A stretch of DNA of 64,000 nucleotides from Paramecium tetraurelia. Taxonomy: Eukaryota > Ciliophora > Oligohymenophorea > Peniculida > Parameciidae. The stretch is from assembly GCF_000165425.1 (NCBI RefSeq), contig NW_001798955.1, positions 62,001 to 126,000 of the forward strand, read 5' to 3'. The position numbers and the translations under genes were made by a program. The notes beneath the pieces were generated by a model. That model saw only the letters and a program-made list of their open reading frames with translations, searched no databases and was not told the origin of the DNA. Shown here in pieces: positions 37,610 to 51,297 of this stretch (the stretch's first letter is position 1; every line of letters begins with the position of its first letter).

Positions 37610-40591
37610 ATGTCTGAATATCATGATGAATTTCAAGAAGATCAATAAAAATTGAATGCCTTGAACCTGTCTTGGACATTGGGGTTTAATTACAAAATGG
37701 TAAATGGAGTTCACAACCTCACTAATGATTCTCGTAAGGTATGATCAATTTGAATTTAGGAAATATTCTATGCAACAGCACACACAGGAGTCATATTTGA
37801 TTATGGGAATAACTAATAAAGATTATTATAAGGACATGTATAATATTATCTGATTCTTAGTGTAACAAAATTTCATGCACAGCATATTGCAAAGAATTGG
37901 ACATAATTGTAACTGCTGATGCAGGGCCTGACAGTATGTTGGTCATATGGGATGCAAAGACAGGAGTACCAAGAAGAACGATATTTGAGCCACATGCTAA
38001 TGGTGTTTAAGCAGTGGATATTAGTGAGAATGGCCAATATTTGGTAACATTGTCAAAGGAAGAACCCGATAAAATACAATCTATATCGTTTTGGGACTGG
38101 TAATCTCAAGATCCTCGTCTCAGAACAACAGTCTTAGATGATAAATTAAAAGATTATCAATACTATGTTACAATCAATAATAATGCTGAGCAAAAGCAAA
38201 ATTAGCAATAGATATTTGAATTTGCTACCACAGGCAAAAAGAGAGTTGTCTTTTGGAGTTGGGAATATGGAGCAGCAGGATTCGAGTATTACAGTCCTGA
38301 AGTCTAAAAGAATAAGGTGTTGACCTAGACAGTCTTTATTCCTAAGAATAAGAATGTGGTAACAGGAACATTGGATGGATACATAATAGTTTGGGATGTA
38401 TCTCTTATTATTGAAGAATATGGATAACCAGATGAGAGAAGAGTTATTAAGATAGTGAATCTAATGAATGTGGCTAATAAATCAGAGACATAATAGAAGA
38501 AAGGAAATGCTTAGATTTTATTATTAAGAGTCTAAGGAAGGTATTTAGTAGTTGGAGCATCTAATGGATCTATAAGATTTTATGATTTCAAATTCAGAAT
38601 TAGAGCATGGTTTGAAGATGTTGTGATTGGATAGAATGGTCTAAATATTTAATGCATAGGATCTATTACTAATTTATCATTTGCAAATGAGAGTGTGTTC
38701 TAAGAGGATTTTGAAACTGAATCAGATGAAGAGAAGGACAAGGATGAGTAATCCTAGAAGAAGTCAAAACCATTTCTATGTTAAGATTTTATAGTTGTAG
38801 ATGATAAGGCTAATGTGATATTATTAAAATCATCACAATTTTAAGAAATAGAAAAAGAAAAGAAGAAAGGAACAGTCATCATGTCATCTATTGTGTCACC
38901 TATTATCTCTCATATCTGTGAAGACCTAATGTTCCTGTTGTTGCATTTAGTTGTGAAGATAACAAAATTTATGAATGGAATTTCTATGAAAAACACAATA
39001 AACTGAAAGAAATTAAAGAGAAGGGAAGTGAATTACAAATATAAAGTACATTTATAGAATACAGTCCTGATGGTTATTATTTAGCTGTCTGTTCAAAAAA
39101 TGGAATAGTTCATATGTATGATTGCAGAGAAGAAAAATGGCTTAAAAATCTATTGGTTTCAGAAACTGACAAAACTAAACCAAAAATAACCTACTTAACT
39201 TTTAGTATTGATTCAAAATATTTTGCTACAATTGATGAATCTTATGCAGTCAGTGTTTTTAATTTTGATTTCGATCCTAACAGTCAATTGAAATAATAAA
39301 AAGAATGGATATTTGCTGGTAAATATAGAGTACATCATGGACCAATCAAATCAGTTGCCTTTGGTGAAACACTTGATGAAAAGAACTAAGTTCAATTAAA
39401 GGTGTTCACCATAGGAGAAGACATGAAGTTGGCAGTCTACGATGTTTTAGATCCAACTCAAGATCCATATAATAGAGTTAAATTAAGAAGTGTAGTCTCT
39501 ATTGAATAGGAATGTTTGCCATCAGCATGTATCTGGTATCCAATAAATCTATAAAGAGAGGATGTCTTATTAACAACAAATAGTGAATTCAAATTGAAAT
39601 TATGGACTGTATTAAAAGATCTTCGTATTATCTGTAAAAAGACTTGTTTAGGTCCCACATTTGGTGGACATATCAAAAGATTATTATTACTTAATCCAAG
39701 CGATATGAAAAATGAATACTAAGATAAATATTTGGCATACTCTACAGGTGAGAAGGTGGTTGGTATAATTAAATTGCCTTTGGATGGTAATCCCAATAAA
39801 ACTATGGGTTTGATTGCACATCCTGAGAAGATTGTTGATTTATCATCAACTTAAGATGGTAAATTATTTTTTACTTCTGGTGGTGATGACTTTGCAATTA
39901 ATATTTGGAGTGTCGATTTTGCTGCTTTAGAAGATAATTTTTAAACACAAGAAACAGAATATGAAATATTTTCAAATTTATTAGATGGAGGACCTGAAGG
40001 ATAGACTTTAAGAGATTTGAAAGACTTCTTTTATTATAGTCAGATTAGATCAAAGGATGAACATACTACTAAGGCTAGAAAATTAGATGGTCTAGTACCA
40101 TTGACTGCTATTGCTGATATGATGAGATCTATGGGATACTTCCCAACAAATTAAGAAATCGAAAATATGATAAATGAGATCAAGTTTTCAAAATATCTTG
40201 AAACAGGCGAACAAATTTCAGAATTGGAAATTAATACATTCCTTAAATTGTATGTTAATCATAAACCTGTTAATGGTGTCACTAAAGGTCAAATATATGA
40301 TGCATTAAAGACACTGTCTAAAGACACAGGAGTGATGCCATGGGATTAATTTACTGAGTTATTGAAAACAAAGGGTGAAAAATTAGATGAACAAGAAATT
40401 GAATGTAATATAAATATTCTATTATAGATTATTTGGAATCATTGTTGCCAAACAAAAATTATCCATAACAATTGCATTTGAATAATCTTTGTGATGAATT
40501 GTTAGGTTTTGAAGATATGGATGGTACTTAAGAATAGTAAGAGTAATAAGAAGAAGTTTAAGATGCCGGTTCTGAAGATGAATAGTAGTGA
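37610..40591 (+). CDS. CFAP251: CFAP251 (WDR66), radial spoke / calmodulin-spoke-complex protein
   Basis: 961 residues. An N-terminal WD40 propeller pair begins LNLSWTLGFNYKMVNGVHNL with YATAHTGVIFDY and VTADAGPDSMLVIWDA, as in CFAP251/WDR66. More WD repeats follow up to NIWSVDFAALEDN. The C-terminal region (about 740-960), from GGPEGQTLRDLKDFFYYSQI onward, is EF-hand/calmodulin-like, and the end is acidic and Gln-rich. CFAP251 belongs to the calmodulin- and spoke-associated complex at the base of radial spoke 3 and is needed for ciliary motility. Introns of 21 nt (37739), 23 nt (37838), 29 nt (38895) and 23 nt (40405) are inferred. The exon total divides by three. Confidence 0.93.
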
Positions 40592-40968
40592 AATTATATT
40601 TATTCTTATTATAATATTAAAATTAAATTAATAGTGTTCTATTTATAAATTAAATGTTATTCATAATGAAAAATTCAATGTAAATTTCATTCATATGGAG
40701 AATAAGAATATAAAATGGAACTTCCATTTTTAGATTGATAGGTATAATGATAAGATATTATAAAGCTGAATTAAATTGTTGAAATCCTTATGATAACTCT
40801 ATAATAATGTGTTCATCAATTTGAGAATAGGAAATAATTAATGGAAATAACCTTAAATGGGGAGTGAGTAATAACATAATAAATTAATAATAAAAAGTTT
40901 GCCAATACAAGCAATTAATTAGAAATAATGATTGTTAATTATTATATTTTTCAAATTCAAATTTTTCA
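40592..40968. other. AT-rich intergenic region
   Basis: About 380 bases between two plus-strand genes. No supported frame. It should contain the promoter of the large GTPase gene. Confidence 0.5.
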
Positions 40969-43900
40969 ATGTATAAAGAAGAAGCAATTCCATTAATCAC
41001 GTATGATCCTTAAAATAGAAGTAAGTAAATATTCAATAGATAGCTTACAATTTGGCAGAAGAGGCGGCAAAAATGATTAGATCTATAAATAATCCCATTG
41101 CAATTATCTCAGTGGCAGGTTTGTATAGAACAGGAAAATCCTATCTATTGAATAGAATAGTGCTCAACCGTAGCAATGGTTTCGGAGTTGGACCAACAGT
41201 AAATCCATGCACAAAAGGAATGTGGGTTTGGGGTACACCAATTACAGTGGGAAAGACTTCAATTTTGATAGTAGACTCAGAGGGTACAGGAGCTTTGAAT
41301 GACTCAGATGTCAATCACGACACAAGGATATTTGCTCTTGCTGTTTTATTAGCATCATCTTTTGTTTATAATTCAGTTGGAGCTATTGATGAAGGAGCAT
41401 TGGAATCATTGAGTTTTGTAGTCAATTTAACAAAATTCATCTAATTGAGATCAAATGAAGAGCCAGACTCTGAGGAGTATGGAGAGTTTATGCCTCAATT
41501 TTTTTGGGTGTTGAGAGATTTTTCATTGCAATTATTGGATAACAATGGAGACACTCTTACTAGTCATCAGTATTTAGAGAGATCCTTGTAGGAATAACCA
41601 GGATTCTGTGATAGAGTAGAGGAGAAGAACAGAATCAGAAGATTATTGAGAACTTTCTTTCCTGAAAGAGAATGTTTTACATTGGTTAGACCAGTGAATA
41701 ATGAGAGTCAATTACAATAGTTACAATATTAGGATCTCAAATAATTGAGACCAGAATTTTATGAGTAAGCAATATCTTTGAGAAAAATGCTGTTTTCTAA
41801 AGTGAAACCTAAGTAATTTAGAGGTAAAACACTCACAGGTGGAATGTATATCAATTTGATTAAGTAATAGTATCTATTAAATTTAGTTCTTATTTATAAG
41901 CTATGAATAGTGGATGTGTAGCCACAATTGAGAGTTCATGGACATATGTATTTAGAGAAGAATGCAGAAAATTATAAGCAGAAGCATTTGAAATATATGA
42001 AAAATAGATCAAAGAAACTCTGCTTTCCAAACTCCCAACTACTCTCGAAGATGTCAAGGCTTTGAATAAAATATGTAAGAGTAAGGCCATTGCACATATG
42101 GGGAATAATGCTGAGATAATTCCATATGTAAATGAGTTGAAACAAAAGATTAAAGGCAAATTTGAGAATCTCTTGGCTTTTAATGAAACTGAATCTATGG
42201 CATTATGTAAATAATATTTGGTTTAATAATTTGCTCCTATTGATTAAAAATTAAAAATGTCAGAGTACAAAACTTATAGTGAATTTGAAAAGGATTTGAA
42301 ATTATTCAATATCTTTTTAGATGAGCATGGACCTAAAGTGGTAAAGAGAAAGTAATTGTTTGTTGAGTTTATCCAAAAGATGACAACTGAAGGAGCTACA
42401 TTTTTTGTTTAAAACATCCAATAGGATTTTGAAGGTTATAAGAAGTTTTCAGAAGAATAAATCAATAAATTATAAAATGGATTGAACACCATCAAACTAG
42501 ATTCACAAAAATAAGTGGAACAATAAAATTAACAAATTAAATAATTAAATTAATAGAATACTGAAATTACTCAAAAATATAAAACTTAATGTGATGAATT
42601 AGAGAAGTTGAAATAAAAAAACACTTAATCTACTCAATAAATGAAGACACAATTTGAGAATGATTTCAATAAGTTGTAAACTAGTTTTGAAGAGTTAAAA
42701 TAGAAATGTTAGACAGCTGAAGAAGCATTAAAGAGTGCTGAGAGAGAATAATTTATATTGTAGAGTGAATCTAAGAAGAAGGAAGCTCTCTTGGAATAGA
42801 AGATATCACACTTATAGAAGTTGAATGATGAATTCAACAAAAAGGAGAAATAGTATGATTCATCTTTAATGACTTCTAAGAGTGAGTTCTCTGTTAAATT
42901 GAGAGAATTAACAGCATCTTATGAGTAAACCTTGAGTGAAGTAAGAGCATAGAACTTATAACTAAATGAAAAGTTGTAGGAGACTTCAGATTAATTAATG
43001 CAATTGGAAATCAAATATGAAAATTATTACTAAGTTCAAACTCACAAGGAGGAGAGTCAAAGCAATGCTATAAAGAAATTGATGTAATCATAATAAACCT
43101 TACAAGAACAAATCAATATAGAAATCACAAAGAACAAACAACTTCAAGATGATTTGCTATCGACTTAAATGCAAGTAGAATCTAATGAAGTTGGCGAACA
43201 ATACAAACAATAAGTTAAGTAGTTGGAAATCAAATTATAAGAACAAAAGTAAATATAATTAAAGAGTGATGCAATCTTGAATCAATAAATTTAATTCTTG
43301 TAGATGGAGTTAGAAGAGAAGAAAAATACTATTAATGATCTTAAAAAGTCACATGATTCAGCAATGTTGGCTTTGGAGTAATCATAAAATACCTAAAATC
43401 AATAATAGTTGAATAAATCTATCATTGATTTGAAGGAATAGCATATGATTGAAATTAGATAAGCAGAGCATACTTCATAATAGTTGAGAAAACAATTACA
43501 ACAATAGTTGGATTAGTTATAAGGAGAATTACAAGAAGCAGAAATGAGAGGGGATGTATTCTTATAAGAAAAGAACAAATTGTAAGAGGAATTAAGTGAA
43601 AGCTATTAGGTATAGGATGAATTGAAACAGAAGATTCAGTAATAATTGAAGGAGATGGAATCAAATAAGCATACTCAATTTAGAGAGAAAGAATTGAGAA
43701 TGAATTAAAGAATTAAATAATTAGAAGAGGAATTAAGCTAATGCAAATAATAACTCTAAAATACAGGTAATCTAGATAAGAATAGTATTGAGTAATAAGT
43801 AAATGAATTAAGAAATTATTACGAAATGGAGAAGGACGTTTTGGAGAGAAGAATTCATGAAGAAAGATAGAAGGCTGATTAGAAATATTAAATATTATTT

Positions 43901-45876
43901 GAAGAACAAGAGTAGAAGATGAGGGATGAACAATAATAATATGAAGAAGAGATAGAGACATTGAAAGATGAATTGAGAGATTTGGAAATCAATTTGACTA
44001 CTTAATAATAACAATATGATAATGAAATAGAATTAAAGAATAAACAACTTAATTCTATGGAGAATATCTTGAATGAGACTAAAGAATAATTAGTCTAATT
44101 ACAAAACACCTTCTAAACCTAGGTTGAATAAAGAATCAATAATCTTAATGTTACAATTCAATCATTGGAAAGTTAATTGACCAATTAATAATAGAATAAT
44201 CAACAATTAGTTAAGGAAAATCAATTAATGACCTAGAAATTAGAAAATTTGGATGTCAAACTCCAATAGAAATTAAGTGAATTCAAATAATTAAAAGAAG
44301 ACTAAGAAAAGGAGAAGACTCAATTATAAGAGTCATTGTAAGATTTGAGAAGAAAATACACAGCTACATGTGATGAATATTTAGAGAAGAAGATTAATTA
44401 TGAGAAGGCTATAGCATTAAGTGCTTAACAAAATGAATTCTTTGCTAAGAAGGTAGAAGAATTGGAGAGACAATTGGAGAGTTGCAATCTTAAATATGAA
44501 GAGAGAATCAAGATCTAGAAGTAGGAATGGACTTAAGAATTATCAGATAGATTATCAAAATTAAATGAAGAGAAATAATAGATCGAATCTAAAAGTACTT
44601 AACTTAAGAAACAATTAAGAGAAAAAGGAAACCTAGTTTTTGAAGGCACAATAAGATTTGGAGAAAGAAACTGCTTTGTCAACAGAAAAGATTGTATATT
44701 TAGAATAGAAATTAAGAGAACATGAATAACAAACATCTTCAGAGAATAGTAATGCTGCCATGCAATTGAAATAATTAAGAGAGTAATTTAGTCTACTAAA
44801 ATCTAAATCATCTTCAGATATTGAATAATTAAAATCATAATTGACTAATCTTGAATTTGAGAAGTAAGAATTATAGGCCAATTATGAGAAGGATAAGATT
44901 CTATGGGTAATATTATAATTTAATATTTTTAGTAAGGTAAAACATAATTCTTAGAATCATAAAGAGAATCATTGAAATAAGAATTAGCTGATGCTATGAG
45001 GAAGTTTGAAACAACAATTCAAACATTGTAAAGATAGAGAAGTCTGGAGAGAAATGATCATAATCAAGACATTACAGAAATGTTGAATTAGATTGAGAGA
45101 AAGTATTAAGATTAAGTGAAAGATATTTAACAATAACATCAAAAGAAATGTGATGATTATTAAGAAAGAATTGAGAGATTGGAAAAAGAACTTAAGTAAT
45201 CATAAAGTAAAGAATTGTTGGATTAATAATCAAAGATTGGATAACAATTTGAGAGAAAGACAGCAGAATTGTTGGAGAATGAAAAGAGACTATTAAGTAC
45301 AATTGAAGAATTGAAATAGGAAAGAGATCAACGAATACTTGAACATCATGAAGAAGTGGAATAAGAGAAGGAGTATTGGAGAAATAAAATCAATGAATTA
45401 GAAGAAAGATAGAGAGAATCAGATAAAAAATAATCATAACTTATCTTTTATCATGAAAAGGAAAGAGCTAAATGGAGTTAAGAGAAGGATTACATTATGT
45501 AATAAAAGATGGAATTGTAAGATTAATTATCCAGATTGGAGAAAAAGAAAGAATTATTACTCAAAGAAAATGAGAAAATGAAGAATTCTTCAAAGAGTCT
45601 CAGAAAATATAATCCAAATCAAACTCTTAATAATAGTTATTTAAACAAATAAGCAAGTGATAAGAAGATACCTTCATAGGTAAATATTCATTCTAATAAA
45701 TATAGGAAGTAGTTAATATGAGTTATGATGTTACTAAATCATTGGAGGATAAGGATCCAAGTTAAAAGGAAAATCTATCCACATCAACCACCTTTGGTAG
45801 TTTCAAAAAATATTATTAAATGATGAACTCGAAACAAGTCAGTCCAAGTAAAACTAAAGAGATTTCAGATATTTGA
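40969..45876 (+). CDS. Giant guanylate-binding-protein-like GTPase with long coiled coil
   Basis: 1,594 residues. The N-terminal ~330 form a GBP/atlastin-type large GTPase: P-loop GLYRTGKSYLLN near residue 43, G3 in LIVDSEGTGAL, and the GBP-specific WVLRDF in place of the usual NKxD motif. A helical domain begins MNSGCVATIESSW. The remaining ~1,000 residues are an almost unbroken Gln/Glu/Lys/Leu coiled coil, several times longer than the tail of animal GBPs. Five introns (23 nt at 41021, 23 nt at 41864, 25 nt at 44595, 26 nt at 44907, 26 nt at 45680) leave an exact multiple of three. Members of this family self-assemble on membranes on GTP hydrolysis. No CaaX end or transmembrane helix is visible, so a membrane-fusion role is not shown. 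Confidence 0.92.
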
Positions 45877-45941
45877 TAAAATTAATATATATAACACAAG
45901 AAACTCAAATTTATGTAGACCATTATTATCTTAGTGAATTC

Positions 45942-47514
45942 TCATAAAGTGATCTTTTGTAATATATTATTAGCAAATCCTAAATCCACACAATATTGCT
46001 TTTGTCTATCAATAATGCACTAACCTAAGGCTGCATCATACAAATGAAATGATAAATTTATCAATCTATCTTGGAGAAAAGTCTTCCATTTACTTTGCCA
46101 AAGATTAGATTTCATCCTCTGAAAGATTGAAGTTGACCTAGAATCGTTTCGAAAATGCTTTGGCTGGATTTAAGATCAAGGAAAGCATGTTACTTTTTTA
46201 GAAAGTATCCTCAAACCCTTTCTTCAATAACTTAACTCTTTGTTCTTCATTCAAATAATCAAATTTAACAATTTAATCTATTCTATCCAAAATGGCTTCA
46301 TCCAATTTATTTGGTAAATTTGTTGCTAAGATTAAAGAATATTTCTTTGAAACTGCTGAAGTTTAAGCTAAAAATGTTGACAAGGCAGCAGATGTTTACT
46401 TTGAAGAACTTCTTTTATAGAAAATGGCCTCGGCTTCATCAATAAATATGAGTGTCCCTTTGGGTGTAGAATTACACCAAGAGAACAATTTATCGATCTC
46501 AGGAACTGCCTATTCTCCCAATTTTTCTATGTCTCCACCTGAAATTATAGCAAAGTGTAGTCCAGAGTTGTAGGCTAGCAATTTTGCAAATAAAGTCTTG
46601 CCTGTTCCTGGTTGACCATGAAATAATAGATTTCTCAAAGGAGTTGATTGACTCTATTTGGCAATAAATCCAGATGTAATCAATTAAAGTGTGTGTTCCA
46701 ATTCAGGGTTTAAGACTAGTTTATCAAATATACGTTTAGAACTAGGCATCATCCATTTTAAAGAGCGACGAGAAGTTTCTCTCACTAAATTAGGCTTTGT
46801 TAACATGGCTTCCAATCTCTTAAATCCAAGTCCTAAGCTGTACTTACTGAAGAAAAAGGCTCCACTGACAAATAACATAACTTTCGCTATTGTAAAGAGA
46901 CCTTAAGGATTCTATTGCAAATATTTGAATCCCTCTTAGAATTTAACAAAGTAAAGATTGTGTAATTCTATTTTAGCCTATTTCTCTATCTAAGCCTTCT
47001 TCTCCTATTCTTAAACAATTAAATCAAAGTTCTTTCTATAATTCTCAGCATTTAGTTTAGCTTATAAAGTGATTTTCCTTTCCTCTAATTCAAATTATTT
47101 CTTCATTTGCATTGTTAATGTTTCTCTCCTCATATTTTCTTATCTTCTAATTGATTCTTCAGCTTCTTCTCTCATTCTTTAGGCAGTCAATTCTTTGTCT
47201 TTTAATTTGTCTTTAGTTCTTTCTCTTTCCAATTTATCATTATAATCTGCTATTTATTGATTCACTTATTTTTGATGATCCATATTTCTTCTTCTCTCTT
47301 CCCCTTCAACTTTTACTTTTGATACTTCGTGTTATTTTTGCAATGCTTGTTTATCTGCTTTTTTGGCCTCTTCTGTCTTAATCATAGCATCAAGGGCTTT
47401 AGCAGCATGTGGAGACTTATTTAGTTCGCGTAAAGCCTATTTTAATAGTTTAATAAGAAATACTTAAGCTGCTCTTTCTAAAGCTGTTGGATCAAAGACT
47501 CCTTAATTCTTCAT
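45942..47514 (-). CDS. ATAD3: ATAD3-like mitochondrial AAA+ ATPase
   Basis: 514 residues. The N-terminal ~200 form a charged coiled coil, followed by a hydrophobic membrane segment ([20 protein letters not shown]). The family motif [14 protein letters not shown] comes next, and then one AAA+ module: Walker [24 protein letters not shown], Walker [13 protein letters not shown], sensor [15 protein letters not shown] and DRIDQIVKFDYL. ATAD3 spans the mitochondrial inner membrane and organises nucleoids, cristae and lipid contacts. A single 28-nt intron (46066-46093) moves the last ~40 residues into a better frame ([17 protein letters not shown]) and gives an exact codon count. Its start codon is 18 bases from the divergent ARV1 start. 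Confidence 0.93.
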
Positions 47515-47532
47515 AATTAAATTTAATTATTA
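47515..47532. promoter_or_regulatory. 18-base gap between divergent ATAD3 and ARV1 starts
   Basis: The two ATGs face away from each other with 18 AT-rich bases between them. Both 5' ends are well supported by protein similarity, so regulatory sequence must overlap the gap or the coding ends. Confidence 0.5.
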
Positions 47533-48184
47533 ATGAATTGTGTAAATTGCAATACAAAAGTGGAAAATCCTGATCCGATGACCCAATGTCCTCATTGTAA
47601 TCACGAAAACTAAGATTGGTATTTTGGTTGTGAAAACAATATACTATTGGTTGACATGATTCTATGTAAAGTGAGTGCTTATCGACATTTGCTAATTAAT
47701 AGTTAAGTAATGGATATATTTAAATTTGAAGTATACTCTAATACCAGCCTCCTTTATATTATTCATTACTTATATACTATTGGAATTGTTTTACAAATAT
47801 TAATCAAACATATTGCATAAATAAGAATAGGAATTGAATTTTGAAGATGTTCAGAAATAAACAATAGATATTACACTAACATTGTTATCATAAATTGTTA
47901 CAATATACATTATATCATTGATAATATTTAGAAAATTACAACATTAATAAATGATTATTGGTTTGATTTTATCATAATTTGGAAGATTAGCAATTATCAT
48001 GTTTGTCATTTGGGGTCATTAACCATTTTATAAATAGATGGCTTCCTTATCAATCATAATGAGTGAATGGACAACTATTAGATCGTTGTGTGAATACAAG
48101 AATGAGTGGTTAAAAAGTGGAATCGTAATAATTTTAACTGTACTTCTAAGATATTTTGTGAATAATAGTATAACAATATTATGA
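47533..48184 (+). CDS. ARV1: ARV1, ER sterol/GPI-homeostasis membrane protein
   Basis: 208 residues. The N-terminal zinc-ribbon has paired cysteines in MNCVNCNTK and CPHCN. The family core NILLVDMILCKVSAYRHLLIN follows, and then several transmembrane helices (SFILFITYILLELFY, IYIISLIIF, IIGLILSQFGRLAIIMFVIW, IVIILTVLLRYF). ARV1 resides in the endoplasmic reticulum and affects sterol traffic and GPI-anchor synthesis. One 25-nt intron (47707-47731) is needed, because without it the frame ends prematurely and the helices are lost. The exon total divides by three. Confidence 0.9.
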
Positions 48185-48671
48185 TTTCTGTATTAATGTC
48201 TTTTAGAATTACATGTATTATTCTATTAAATATAGAAAATCAGTTAGTAATCATCTAATTTTGATTATCAATTTTGGATTAATTCTTCTTTTATCTAATT
48301 TATAATTATATATTTATATATTATTTTAAAGCTAATTGAGTGATTTAATTATTGTTAAATGTTATTTATATTAGCATTTATAAAGATGATTCAACAGATT
48401 TAAAATATTCATAAATATGATCTCATTTATCTTTTATTTTTACAATTTAATTATTTGTATTTATAACAAAATTCAATTCTTATTGTAGATAAGATATCAT
48501 TTTTTTTGCTATTATCATTAAAATAAGATTTTTTATTTAATACTATATTTTATATTTAATTCCATTTAATGTTTAACTAATTAATTATATTAATTGTTTA
48601 AAACAATGAAAATTCTGAATAAGTAATTAAATATTGATAATATTGATAAAACTTAATCGAATAATATTTCT
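48185..48671. other. AT-rich region between convergent 3' ends
   Basis: About 490 bases between the ARV1 and ELP3 stops. Extremely AT-rich, no supported frame. Presumably 3' UTRs and polyadenylation signals of both genes. Confidence 0.5.
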
Positions 48672-50402
48672 TCATACTAATTTTTTTACCATATAGACTC
48701 CTTCAGAATGATATCCTAATTTACGATAATAATGTCTAGTTCCGATTCCAGCAATGACTGCCATTTTAGTACTTCCATGTTCTTCTCTTGCAATTTTCTC
48801 TGCTTCTTCCATAAGCAATGTACCATATCCTTGATGTTAGAATTTAGAAGGATCTCTTGAATGAATAGGGACCACTGAACCATAGACATGCAATTCTCTA
48901 ACCATGGAAGTTGGTTCCTGAGTTAATTCTTTTCTGAAAGTGTGTTTATCCAATCTTCTGAGTCTCAACAACCCTATTAAAATATCTTAAGAAGGATCTT
49001 CGTAAGATAAGAATGTTTCCCATCCATCATTAGCAGTATAGTCTCTTCTAATTAATTCAACCTATTCTGGTTTAATTTTGTGATGAACTTCTTTGATTCC
49101 AACTTCCCTTGTTCTAACATCTCTACAGGCAACATTTAAGTCTCTCATCCTTTGTAATGATAACTCTCTTAAATTGCCATTGTCTACTCCTGATGTCACT
49201 AAAGGCATCGGAATATCTCTCTATATTCTATAGACTCTAGTCCAAGGTGGTACCAATGCCAATATTTTAGCGACAACATCAACTAAGAAATCAGGAGGAT
49301 AGTTTCTGTATTATCCATTTTTCCATAATTCATACAATCCAGTACCTCTAATAACAAGAGTTGGATAAATCTAATTTACAATTCAAATATACTTTTAATC
49401 CATCAGGTCTGAAATCAGGATTTTCAAAGAACTCTTTAAAACTCTCTAAATCTCTTTCTACTCCCATATTAGGTAAATCAGGCATCATATGTGTAACCAC
49501 TTTGTATCCACTATCTTTACTCATTGCAAAACATTTCTTTACAGATTCAACTGTATGTCCTCTATTAGTATCTCTTGCAACTGAAATATTAGATTAGAAT
49601 ATATACTATCTTCATAAATTGATTGAACACCAACTTCAATACGAGTACATCCATATAATAACATATCACTCAAATGACTTTTCTAACAAAAATCAGGTCG
49701 TGTTTCTATGGTTATACCTATACACTTAGATCTACTCTCCTCAGAGAATTGGACTGATTCTTTGACTGTTTATGAACGATGGCCACTTAATGCATCATGC
49801 AAATTTCTAATAAAATAATCTCTGTATTCTTAATCCAAGGACATGAATGTTCCACCCATTATAATGTATTCCACCTTGTCACAATCATGACCCAATTATT
49901 TTAATTAAGCTATTCTATCTCTTGCTTGAATATATGGATTATATCTTGCTCTAATTGCTCTCATACTTGTAGGTTCATATCCTGTATAACTTTAAGTAGA
50001 ATATTCAAAATCACTGTCAGGTCCCTAAAATCATTACATAAATGCTCATACTCCTGGACAATAAATGCAAATGTTTCCTGTAACAGCTATATGTGGACAT
50101 CTATGAGGTTTGGCCATAACAGCAACCACTGCTATACCAGATGCTGTTCTCACTGGTTTTGCCTTCAAAATTGGTATCAATTTATCCTTATAGTCATCTG
50201 GAATGGCTGATAAGATTTCAACTATCTTAGGTGCTCCTGAGATCTTATTCTTTTTTGAAAACTCTGCTTTTATTTGTGATAAATTAATTTTCTAATTGCT
50301 ATCATACTATTTAATCAATTCGGCAACTATTTCTGAAATGCATTTCAATTTGTCCACTGTGGAATCTTATTATTTTTTTCCCTTCTTCTCTTTCTACTCC
50401 AT
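48672..50402 (-). CDS. ELP3: ELP3, Elongator catalytic subunit
   Basis: 551 residues, the usual length. A radical-SAM domain carries the Elp3 cluster motif [14 protein letters not shown] (C-x9-C-x2-C, near residues 103-116) and [14 protein letters not shown], followed by [10 protein letters not shown] and [13 protein letters not shown]. It ends with a GNAT acetyltransferase domain including [16 protein letters not shown] and [19 protein letters not shown]3 modifies wobble uridine in tRNA (cm5U) as part of Elongator. Three introns (27 nt at 50025-50051, 26 nt at 49581-49606, 22 nt at 49371-49392) give an exact codon count. It lies 1.95 kb from a damaged ELP4-like gene. Confidence 0.97.
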
Positions 50403-50515
50403 TATAATATTAAAAAAGAATTATATTTATTATTGAAATTATCAAAATTAATTAATGATAATAATTAATGTGAGTATCTTTAAATATGTTGTTCTTCGTC
50501 TCTTTTCATACAAAC

Positions 50516-51297
50516 TCATCCAATTTCCCATTGATAATCCAAACTTCCAAGTTAATCCTACTACATAAGTTATATCATGTCAATCTCATTATTATCCAAT
50601 TTCCATCTCTATTTCCTATTCTCGTAAATCTCATTATTTTTATCTGTTTTATTGTCGCATCTCCTAGAAATTCCTATACTGATTGATATTTGATTATAAT
50701 CTTCGAATTGCGTATATTCGCTTTGGTCTGGATTGAAATTTCTTTTTTTAATCTGACCATTGTTTAAAACATTAAAACATTAAATTTCCGTCTTTTTACA
50801 TTCTCCTTTATTTCTTGGACAATAAAATTGACTTGTATCATTTATACAAAAAGTTGAGTCAACAATATCATTTATTTTATAATGACATCATTTCAATTGT
50901 TCTCCATGGTCAAATCCTAAAATATTATAGAAATGGGACACATGATGAACAGTATATATTTAAAAACAGAAATCAGTCTACAAATAAGTCAAAATGGCAT
51001 GTATAATTATAAATTTAGTAAAGTATTCAGAAATCTCATTCAAAATTTTGTTGGACTTTCAGCAAACTTTTTAGTCAAATAGGAATTCCAAGAATAAAGC
51101 TTCTCAGTTAATTCCAGAACCTAAGGTTTTTTTCGTATTCTTTATGAATATTAGAATGAGTAGGCTCTCTATGAATTCTTTGTTGTTAATGGAGATGTAA
51201 CAATAGTCTTAATCTCAGTGTCCTCTTCTTCAGGCACTGGAGATATATCTCCAAAACTTTGTAGTGTTGACAATTACGATTGCTCCTATTTCTACAT
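50516..51297 (-). CDS. Unknown gene, exon structure partly unresolved
   Basis: The 5' block starts MQKQEQSQLSTLQSFGD and continues for about 85 codons with protein-like composition. The 3' block (NDIVDSTFCINDTSQFYC ... LGSLDYQWEIG) runs about 125 codons to TGA at 50516. In between, near 50.9 kb, all three frames contain a TGA within about 30 bases, and I could not place an intron of normal form that removes it. It is either one gene with an odd splice site or a decayed copy. No family recognised. Confidence 0.4.

Noticed and set aside
41890-42159. Minus-strand frame within the GBP-like gene
   Set aside because: Antisense shadow of the conserved helical domain.
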